Source: JAGWAC01 sp038046265 (GTDB lineage Archaea; Nanobdellota; Nanobdellia; SCGC-AAA011-G17; JACPIM01). Taken from it: 17,729 nucleotides of DNA. Each line of letters opens with the position of its first letter. Position 1 is the first letter of the stretch. Made by a program: the position numbers and the translations under genes. Below the pieces are notes generated by a model that saw only the letters and a list, made by a program, of their open reading frames with translations, was not told where the DNA came from and did not search any database. The stretch is from positions 1-17,729 of the forward strand of contig JBBSWN010000020.1 in the NCBI GenBank assembly GCA_038046265.1, read 5' to 3'. Positions 1-5,173 of the stretch are shown in pieces.

Positions 1-2
1 AT

Positions 3-90
3 CGGGCCTGGAAGGATTTGAACCCTCGACCCCGGCATTAGGAGTGCCGTGCTCTTTTTGTCTTTCGAATCCAAACTGAGCTACAGGCCC
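3..90 (-). tRNA. tRNA-Arg (anticodon CCU) with enlarged D-loop
   Basis: The minus strand folds as a cloverleaf. The 7-bp acceptor stem is formed by 84-90 and 4-10. The D-stem GCTC/GAGC lies at 78-81 and 51-54. The anticodon stem CGGCA/TGCCG encloses the loop CTCCTAA, giving anticodon CCT, which reads the arginine codon AGG. The variable loop is 5 nt, and the T-arm has loop TTCAAAT. The discriminator is G, and CCA is not encoded. The D-loop at 55-77 is 23 nt, whereas about 9-10 nt would be expected. Removing 13-14 nt after the conserved GG would leave a normal tRNA, so this may be a D-loop intron. It could instead be a tolerated expansion. Identity is secure; the meaning of the insertion is inferred. 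Confidence 0.9.
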
Positions 91-122
91 TTAAACTTTT
101 TTCTAAAAAGTTTAATCAAAAA
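91..122. repeat. Hairpin repeat copy 1, beside the tRNA
   Basis: A perfect 11-bp inverted repeat has arms TTAAACTTTTT (91-101) and AAAAAGTTTAA (105-115) with a 3-nt loop. It is followed by the tail TCAAAAA. It directly abuts the 5' end of the minus-strand tRNA and lies downstream of the PIN-ATPase gene. The same arm-and-tail motif recurs between other genes in this window. Confidence 0.7.
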
Positions 123-129
123 GACTATG

Positions 130-146
130 AAAAATAAAGGAAAAAA
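130..146 (-). terminator. Possible oligo-T terminator of the PIN-ATPase gene
   Basis: On the minus strand, just after the stop codon at 159-161, there are T-tracts at 141-146 (six T) and 130-134 (five T). Archaeal transcription commonly ends at such oligo-T tracts. This is weak evidence because the region is AT-rich throughout. Confidence 0.35.
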
Positions 147-158
147 GAGATTTTAAAG

Positions 159-1931
159 TTATGCTCTTAAGTCAATTGTTTTTTGTTTGTTTAAGGCTGA
201 CATTATATCTCTTCCGAAATTACTTTCTTTGGCAATCCTGATTTCTCCTTTTTTAGAAGAAATTGCTGTCAATAGAAATTCATTATCGATAAATATTTCA
301 ACATCCTTGTTTTTATCAGTAAAAATCCTTAAAAATTTCCCGTCTTCATCAACTTGGAACCTTATTGATTTTTTCTCTCTTTTTAATTCCTTGACTTCTA
401 TTCCAATTCCTAATTTGTTTTCTATTTTTTCAATGGTTTTTCCTTTTGTTCCTATAACTCTTGATATTGCATCAATTGGTATGTAAATTACTGCTCTGTT
501 ATCAGAAATTAAGTCTACATTTACTTGATCAGTATAGTTTAGAATTTCTTCTCTAATGGACTTTTCAGCTAACCTATCTTTCCCAGCTTTTTTCTTTTCT
601 TTTGAAACTGGAATTACAACAGTTTCCTCACCATAACTGTAAATTTCATATTCTAATCTATCATTTTCAAAGTCTCTTACTTCTACAATTGGTCTTGATA
701 AATCAGATTCTGTCATGCCAGTTGGAACTTTCACAAGCATTCTCAAAGTTAACACTTTTGCAATTTTTCCTTTTTCTATATATAAGATAGTGTCAACTAC
801 ACTTGGAATCATACCAGTATCAAGTCTTCTGATAAATCTTTGAACTGCATCTATTGGTGTTGCTGAGTGCAAAACACCAAGAACATTTGAACCAGCTAAT
901 CTAATATCTATGTATAATTGGAAATCTGGAGTGTCTCTCATTTCATCAAAGACAATGTAATCTGGACGAGACAAGAACAAGATGTCATGGATTTCCTCGC
1001 TGTTTGTAAAGTTTTTAGAATACTGAGTGATATTATCATTTAATTGAAGATCTCTCGGTGATTCCACTGTTTTTGTTATTTTTCCAGATTTTGAATAATC
1101 TTCAGCCAATGCCTGAGCTATTGTTGATTTTCCAGATCCTGTTTCACCAGCAATTATAACTCCTCTTGCTTCTTTTAATTTTTCCAATAAATTTGGCTGA
1201 ATTTTATAATCTTCCAAATTTAATTTTTTAATAGGTCTTACAATTGTAATTTCCCATCCATCTGAAACAGGTGGTTTAACAATAACAATTCTGTAATTTT
1301 TGTACTGGACTATTGTTGAACCTCTTCTTGAGATTTCAACAAAAGAGTCTTCATCTATTCTTGACCTTTCTATAATTTCTTTGACATATTCCTGCACTTT
1401 TTCAGGTGTCAGAATTTCATTGTCGATTTTTTCAAGTTTCCATTGTCCTGGCAAACCTTTCTTTCCAAATGGATAGCATTTTTCCTTTAAATGAACAGAC
1501 ATTGTAGTTTCATCAAAGTATTTTTCAATTTCTATTTTTTCAGTAAGTTCTTTTTGGGCTAAATAGATAACTTCTAAACCAAAAGCTTTTCCTGATTCTG
1601 ACTGAACTTTATCAGCTGTAATTAAAATTGCTTTTTCATTATTTGCAATTTCCCTTATTAAAGCATCAATTTCTCCAGATTTAGCCTGCCTAATTTGAAA
1701 TTCATTAGGCCTTTCTCCTAAAAATTCTATTTTGAAATTTAATTTTCTAATATCCTGAATTTCTTCCAAACCAATAAAACCTATCTCCAGACCTTTATTT
1801 GCTTGATTTTCCAGTTCTGCAACTACTGCATTTGGTATTATTATAGTTCCTTCTATTTTCTTTTCTTTATGTAATTGAGACACTACCTTTTCTATAATAG
1901 CAGATGTGTCTACTACGTATTTTTTTGTCAT
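159..1931 (-). CDS. PIN domain-ATPase-KH domain protein (archaeal PilT/VapC-like ATPase, PINA type)
   Basis: This 590-residue protein has the domain order of the archaeal PIN-ATPase-KH family. The N-terminal PIN domain (about 1-125) carries acidic residues D8, E39, D89 and D107, placed as in PIN nucleases. The central type II/IV secretion-like ATPase has Walker A GETGSGKST at 262-270 and Walker B YIVFDE at 325-330. A C-terminal KH-like domain contains the loop GTKG at 494-497. A Sulfolobus homologue (PINA) is a hexameric ATPase that acts on Holliday junctions. The KH domain also allows an RNA role, so the substrate here is uncertain. The ATG at 1931 is the first residue of a standard PIN start (MTKKYVVDTS). 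A TTTAAA element at 1958-1963 could be its TATA box. All key motifs look intact. Confidence 0.9.
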   Translation of the reverse strand: MTKKYVVDTSAIIEKVVSQLHKEKKIEGTIIIPNAVVAELENQANKGLEIGFIGLEEIQDIRKLNFKIEFLGERPNEFQIRQAKSGEIDALIREIANNEKAILITADKVQSESGKAFGLEVIYLAQKELTEKIEIEKYFDETTMSVHLKEKCYPFGKKGLPGQWKLEKIDNEILTPEKVQEYVKEIIERSRIDEDSFVEISRRGSTIVQYKNYRIVIVKPPVSDGWEITIVRPIKKLNLEDYKIQPNLLEKLKEARGVIIAGETGSGKSTIAQALAEDYSKSGKITKTVESPRDLQLNDNITQYSKNFTNSEEIHDILFLSRPDYIVFDEMRDTPDFQLYIDIRLAGSNVLGVLHSATPIDAVQRFIRRLDTGMIPSVVDTILYIEKGKIAKVLTLRMLVKVPTGMTESDLSRPIVEVRDFENDRLEYEIYSYGEETVVIPVSKEKKKAGKDRLAEKSIREEILNYTDQVNVDLISDNRAVIYIPIDAISRVIGTKGKTIEKIENKLGIGIEVKELKREKKSIRFQVDEDGKFLRIFTDKNKDVEIFIDNEFLLTAISSKKGEIRIAKESNFGRDIMSALNKQKTIDLRA

Positions 1932-1957
1932 TTTTCTTATATTTTTATAAAAAGCTC

Positions 1958-1963
1958 TTTAAA
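1958..1963 (-). promoter_or_regulatory. Candidate TATA box for the PIN-ATPase gene
   Basis: TTTAAA is centred 29.5 nt before the ATG at 1931 on the minus strand. This fits a transcript with almost no leader. It lies in a very AT-rich stretch with other candidates. Confidence 0.4.
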
Positions 1964-2000
1964 CGGAAGCTTTTTAAACTCCTATATTTTATTTTAATTA

Positions 2001-2039
2001 ACCTAGTTTAAGTAGAATAAGCGTTTACTTAGGCTAGGT
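2001..2039 (+). other. Long hairpin in the divergent intergenic region, possible small RNA
   Basis: Arms 2001-2014 and 2026-2039 pair over 14 positions with an 11-nt loop. Two of the pairs are G-U wobbles if the plus strand is transcribed. The transcript of the other strand would have A-C mismatches there, which favours a plus-strand RNA. A TTTTTAAAC element at 1971-1979 lies about 26 nt before the hairpin and could act as its TATA box. The 227-base gap at 1932-2158 holds no convincing reading frame. Confidence 0.35.
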
Positions 2040-2129
2040 AAAATGAGTTTTTAAATGTTTCTGAAAATGTTTTTGCATTTTAGGACAATCTTGGTGAGAA
2101 TACTGTTGCTCCATACAGAGATAGGTAAA

Positions 2130-2137
2130 TTTATATT
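2130..2137 (+). promoter_or_regulatory. TATA box of the P-loop kinase gene
   Basis: TTTATATT is centred about 25.5 nt before the ATG at 2159. This is the spacing expected if transcription starts at the start codon, giving a leaderless mRNA. Confidence 0.6.
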
Positions 2138-2158
2138 CTTATTTTTTCAAATTTTCTT

Positions 2159-2725
2159 ATGCTAATTATAGGTGTAACAGGAACACAAAGTTCTGGAAAA
2201 GATGAAGTTGCTAAATATTTAATTTCTAAGGGATTCAAACACTATTCTTGTTCTGATGAATTAAGAAAAGAGGCTAGAAAATTAAAATTACCAGAAACGC
2301 GAGAAAATTTGGGTATTGTGATAGGTGATAAATTAAGAACTGAGTTTGGAAAAGGAATTTTAGGAAAAAGAACTTTTGAACAGATAAAAAAAGACAAAGT
2401 AAAATCAGCTGTTGTAAGCAGCTTAAGATTAATTGAAGAAGTTAATGAATTAAAGAAAAGTAATAATTTTTATTTAATTTTTGTTGATGCCCCAATTGAA
2501 ATAAGATATAAAAGAGCAGCTGGAAGAATGAGAATTTCTGAAAAAAATTACACTTTTGAAGATTTTAAAAGAATTGAGAATAATGAAAGATATGGAATTG
2601 GAACTTTACAAAAAATGCAGGACTGCTATGATAATGCGGAATTTACAATTATTAACAATAAAAGCCTAACAGAACTGCATGAAGAAGTTGACAAGATTTT
2701 AAGCAGGATAGGGTTTTTGCTTTAA
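2159..2725 (+). CDS. P-loop kinase of the dephospho-CoA kinase / deoxynucleotide kinase-like family
   Basis: This 188-residue protein has an N-terminal P-loop (GTQSSGKD, 8-15), a second strand ending in FVDAP (108-112) and an arginine-rich lid (RAAGRMR, 119-125). The segment around SDELR (32-36) and the C-terminal TIINN strand are typical of the dephospho-CoA kinase-like fold, including kinases found fused to dCMP deaminases. It probably transfers phosphate to a small nucleotide-like substrate, but the substrate cannot be read from the sequence. It could be dephospho-CoA, a dNMP or something else. Its 3' end overlaps the convergent gene at 2699-3040 by 27 bp. The start is supported by a TATA box about 26 nt upstream. 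Confidence 0.7.
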   Translation: MLIIGVTGTQSSGKDEVAKYLISKGFKHYSCSDELRKEARKLKLPETRENLGIVIGDKLRTEFGKGILGKRTFEQIKKDKVKSAVVSSLRLIEEVNELKKSNNFYLIFVDAPIEIRYKRAAGRMRISEKNYTFEDFKRIENNERYGIGTLQKMQDCYDNAEFTIINNKSLTELHEEVDKILSRIGFLL

Positions 2726-3040
2726 TTCTTCTTGTGTTCTATTAATTTCATCTAAGTCTTCTAAAGTGATTTCTTTTCTGCCTTCTGAATAATGAAAAAA
2801 ATGCTGAGGATCAAACCTGTCAGGAATAAATTCAACATCTTCAATTCTGTAACCTGCGAGTTTTCCTTGCCTATGGAGAGCATAAACTCTTCTTTCGCCT
2901 TTTATATCCTCTGTTTTTCCTTTAATTGTGAAAGCAATTCTTTTCATTAATTCTAAGTCTTTTACAACTCTCTCAAGTTCTTTTTGTGCTAGGCCTTCGT
3001 CTGGCAAGAATAATCTTATTTCAATATTTCCATTTAACAC
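2699..3040 (-). CDS. Small hypothetical protein (113 aa)
   Basis: I do not recognise this protein. It is soluble and rich in charged residues, with no signal peptide or membrane segment. A helical N-terminal half (about 16-35) precedes a basic, probably beta-rich centre (about 37-72) and an acidic helical tail. The only sensible in-frame start is GTG at 3040, because the nearby ATG at 3033 is in another frame. The gene overlaps the end of the kinase gene by 27 bp, tail to tail. It is divergent from the gene at 3174, with a palindromic operator-like site between them. The amino acid pattern looks coding and the antisense frame is broken. Confidence 0.65.
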   Translation of the reverse strand: MLNGNIEIRLFLPDEGLAQKELERVVKDLELMKRIAFTIKGKTEDIKGERRVYALHRQGKLAGYRIEDVEFIPDRFDPQHFFHYSEGRKEITLEDLDEINRTQEELKQKPYPA

Positions 3041-3094
3041 AAGCTTATTATTTTTTTGTTATTAAAAGGATTTATTGTGATATAATTTAATTAT

Positions 3095-3110
3095 TGACAT
3101 AGATATGTCA
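3095..3110. promoter_or_regulatory. Palindromic operator-like site between divergent genes
   Basis: Perfect 7-bp arms TGACATA and TATGTCA are separated by 2 bp. The site lies between the divergent starts at 3040 and 3174. The form suits a dimeric helix-turn-helix regulator. The regulator is not identifiable here. Confidence 0.4.
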
Positions 3111-3173
3111 CTTTCTTAAATAATTTAATTTTTAGGTCAAAATAATTAAAAAGAAAGTAAATTTTTTTACAGT

Positions 3174-3575
3174 ATGCTGTATAGAGACTGGACAAAAGAA
3201 AGGAAGAAAGCAAGAGAAACAGGAGATAAAACAAGAGACCTACCATTAAAACATTCTTTAGAATTTTACTTGACTGATGAGGAAGCAAAAATTTTACATT
3301 TAGAATATTTATTAGGGCAAAAGGAATTGGAAATTATGAGAGTTAAAGAGGAAAGAGACAAATTAGCAGATGCTCCTTTTGAAAGAGAGTTTGATGATTT
3401 TGTTTATAAGTTAAGAAGACAAGCAGAAGCACAGCCACAAGAAAGACCAAAAGAACCGATTGATGAAGATATTTCTTTTTTTAGGAGAATTGGAGAATTT
3501 GCGCTTTTTGTTTATGCTTTTTATACTTTAGCTACTTCTTTTTTAGAAAGACCAGAAAAAAGAAGAAAGTATTAG
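3174..3575 (+). CDS. Hypothetical coiled-coil protein with a C-terminal membrane anchor (133 aa)
   Basis: I do not recognise a family. The first 66 residues are highly charged, and about 36-66 look like a coiled-coil helix. A proline- and glutamine-rich linker follows (about 84-97). A single hydrophobic helix at about 106-124 then precedes a short basic tail (RPEKRRKY). This layout suggests a tail-anchored protein with its coiled coil in the cytoplasm, which is an inference. The ATG at 3174 has an AT-rich element about 26 nt upstream. The stop codon overlaps that of the convergent trmI gene within a shared TTAG. Confidence 0.65.
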   Translation: MLYRDWTKERKKARETGDKTRDLPLKHSLEFYLTDEEAKILHLEYLLGQKELEIMRVKEERDKLADAPFEREFDDFVYKLRRQAEAQPQERPKEPIDEDISFFRRIGEFALFVYAFYTLATSFLERPEKRRKY

Positions 3576-4291
3576 AAATTTCTCAAGAAAACAAGGAAAG
3601 CTGTGTGAGCTATCATTTGAGATTTAGGACGAACTTTTAGGCCTTCAATGTGCCATTCTCTTTTTAATAATTCTGCAACTTCTTCAAGAAGGAATTTGTC
3701 TTTTGACTTTTCGACTAATTTTATTACTTGAGATATTGTTGGGAGGTAGCAGACTAAAAACTGGCCGTTTCTCAAAGATTTTTTTGCATGATCAAGAACT
3801 TCCCAAGGTTCTGGCAGATCTAGAACTATTAAGTCAAGATTTTTTTCATCTATTCCCTGATAAATATCTTTTTGCTTTATTTCTATTTCTATACCTAAGT
3901 CTTTGAAATTCTTTTTTGCAATATCCAGGAATTCAGGATTTTTTTCATAAGTCACAATATTTAGAGTGATTCTTGAAAGAAACAAAGTCAAAAATCCAGA
4001 ACCAGTTCCTGCGTCTAAGACTTTTGAGTTTCTATGAAGACCAGTTGAAGCTATGATATAACCAATGTCTTTTTTTGTAATTATGGCTGGACCTCTTTTT
4101 AATTTTTCCAGTTTATCTATGAAGTTTGCGTCAAAAATTATGAAATCTTTTTTTAAATGAGACTTAATTTTTCCAGAAGAATTTTTTATATCTTCTTCCT
4201 TTAATATTCCTAAGTCTGTTTGAAGGTCTCCCTGAGACCAAAAATGCCTGTTTCCTTTTTCATCTATTAATACTTTTTTGATTGGTTTCAT
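3572..4291 (-). CDS. trmI: tRNA (adenine-N1)-methyltransferase, TrmI family
   Basis: This 239-residue protein is a Rossmann-fold SAM-dependent methyltransferase. It has motif I VLDAGTGSG (91-99), the acidic SAM ligand in TYEKNPE (E116) and the TrmI-type motif IV LDLPEPW (157-163). The C-terminal RPKSQMIAHTAFLVF is also characteristic of TrmI. An N-terminal beta domain (about 1-55) precedes the catalytic domain, as in archaeal TrmI, and the length is near normal. Family members methylate N1 of adenine 58 (and 57 in some archaea) in the T-loop of tRNA as tetramers. The exact site here is inferred. The ATG at 4291 sits 26.5 nt from the centre of a palindromic TATA box shared with the divergent zinc-ribbon gene, implying a leaderless mRNA. 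Confidence 0.9.
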   Translation of the reverse strand: MKPIKKVLIDEKGNRHFWSQGDLQTDLGILKEEDIKNSSGKIKSHLKKDFIIFDANFIDKLEKLKRGPAIITKKDIGYIIASTGLHRNSKVLDAGTGSGFLTLFLSRITLNIVTYEKNPEFLDIAKKNFKDLGIEIEIKQKDIYQGIDEKNLDLIVLDLPEPWEVLDHAKKSLRNGQFLVCYLPTISQVIKLVEKSKDKFLLEEVAELLKREWHIEGLKVRPKSQMIAHTAFLVFLRNF

Positions 4292-4312
4292 GGTTTTTCT
4301 TAAAATAATTAG

Positions 4313-4322
4313 CTTTATAAAG
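4313..4322. promoter_or_regulatory. Palindromic TATA box serving two divergent genes
   Basis: CTTTATAAAG is its own reverse complement. Its centre (4317.5) is exactly 26.5 nt from the A of the trmI ATG (4291, minus) and 26.5 nt from the A of the zinc-ribbon ATG (4344, plus). Both distances match archaeal TATA-to-start spacing for leaderless mRNAs. Confidence 0.7.
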
Positions 4323-4343
4323 ACACTTTTTTGCCATTTTTAT

Positions 4344-4601
4344 ATGAGCAGTGATACCAGAACAGTGAAAGAACCTTTAGAAAAAAATGTAAAGGCAGAT
4401 TGTATTTCTTGTGAAGAGAAGGGATCAGATTTTATTTATATTGGATTTAATAGGGCTATGATAACGAATACCCCAGAAATTAATGAATTTCTTTTAGCTA
4501 AATATGGTGAAAAAGCTTTATTCTTATATAATTGTGTAAACTGCAATAGTGCGTTTACTTTAGCAGCTTTAACCCCTATAAAACCCTATCCTGTTTCATA
4601 A
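4344..4601 (+). CDS. Small zinc-ribbon protein (85 aa)
   Basis: Two CxxC pairs, C20-I-S-C23 and C64-V-N-C67, could bind one zinc ion as a zinc ribbon, with about 40 residues between them. There is no signal peptide or membrane segment in the chosen frame. The reading frame is open upstream to 4278, but that extension runs through the trmI promoter and adds hydrophobic, unconvincing residues. The ATG at 4344 is preferred because it lies 26.5 nt from the shared TATA box. The function is unknown. Such proteins often bind nucleic acid or act as small subunits, but nothing here decides it. Confidence 0.7.
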   Translation: MSSDTRTVKEPLEKNVKADCISCEEKGSDFIYIGFNRAMITNTPEINEFLLAKYGEKALFLYNCVNCNSAFTLAALTPIKPYPVS

Positions 4602-4606
4602 GAATC

Positions 4607-4614
4607 TTTAAAAA
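4607..4614 (+). promoter_or_regulatory. TATA box of rnp3
   Basis: TTTAAAAA is centred 26.5 nt before the ATG at 4637, so transcription likely starts at the start codon. It begins 5 nt after the stop codon of the preceding gene. Confidence 0.6.
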
Positions 4615-4636
4615 TCAGATATCTCTTACAATATTA

Positions 4637-5173
4637 ATGGATTTTGTGCTTAAAAGAGAGCTTGGGAATTCTAGTTTAAATTATGCTGATTTAATTATTT
4701 GTAAAAATCAAAAATATCTGAAGAAAAAAATTAATGATTCAAGAGGATTATGTATTGTAAAAGGGGGGGATGATGAAGTTAACAGAACTGCTTTGGAAAT
4801 TAAAAGAACTGATATTTTATTAAGCCCGGAATTTAACAGGGAGAAAGACTTTATTCATTTCAGGAACTCTGGACTAAACCACGTTTTGTGCAAATTAGCT
4901 AAGAAGAATGAAGTTGCAATTGGATTTAGTTTTAGTGATTTAATGAATTCAAAAAACAAGGAAATTGTTTTAGGAAGAATGATGCAGAATGTTTTTTTAT
5001 GCAGAAAATTCAAAGTTAAAATGGTTTTAGGGAGTTTTGCCTTAAAAGAGAATGAAGTTAAGAACAGGAGTGAGTTAATAAGTTTTGGGAATGTAATTGG
5101 AATGAATGGAAAAGAAGTTAAAGATGCTTTAAATTTCAGGAAAAAAGAGGGGAAAATAAAGATATTAAAATGA
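4637..5173 (+). CDS. rnp3: RNase P protein component 3 (Rpp30 family)
   Basis: This 178-residue protein matches the Rpp30 family. Recognisable blocks include DILLSPEF (59-66), FIHFRNSGLNHVLCKLAKKN (72-91) and the following VAIGFSFSDLM. Rpp30 is a TIM-barrel-like protein subunit that pairs with Pop5 (encoded at 9782) and helps the RNase P RNA remove tRNA 5' leaders. At 178 residues it is shorter than most archaeal versions, which usually exceed 200. A run of seven G at 4763-4769 lies in the coding frame. The stop codon overlaps the start of the subtilisin-like protease gene as ATGA, so the two are probably co-transcribed and translationally coupled. Confidence 0.85.
   Translation: MDFVLKRELGNSSLNYADLIICKNQKYLKKKINDSRGLCIVKGGDDEVNRTALEIKRTDILLSPEFNREKDFIHFRNSGLNHVLCKLAKKNEVAIGFSFSDLMNSKNKEIVLGRMMQNVFLCRKFKVKMVLGSFALKENEVKNRSELISFGNVIGMNGKEVKDALNFRKKEGKIKILK

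Noticed and set aside
187..486. 99-codon plus-strand frame opposite the PIN-ATPase gene
   Set aside because: It is a shadow of the KH-containing C-terminal region; no promoter or family match.
4278..4343. Upstream extension of the zinc-ribbon gene
   Set aside because: It would cross the trmI start and the shared TATA box. ATG 4344 has the correct promoter spacing.
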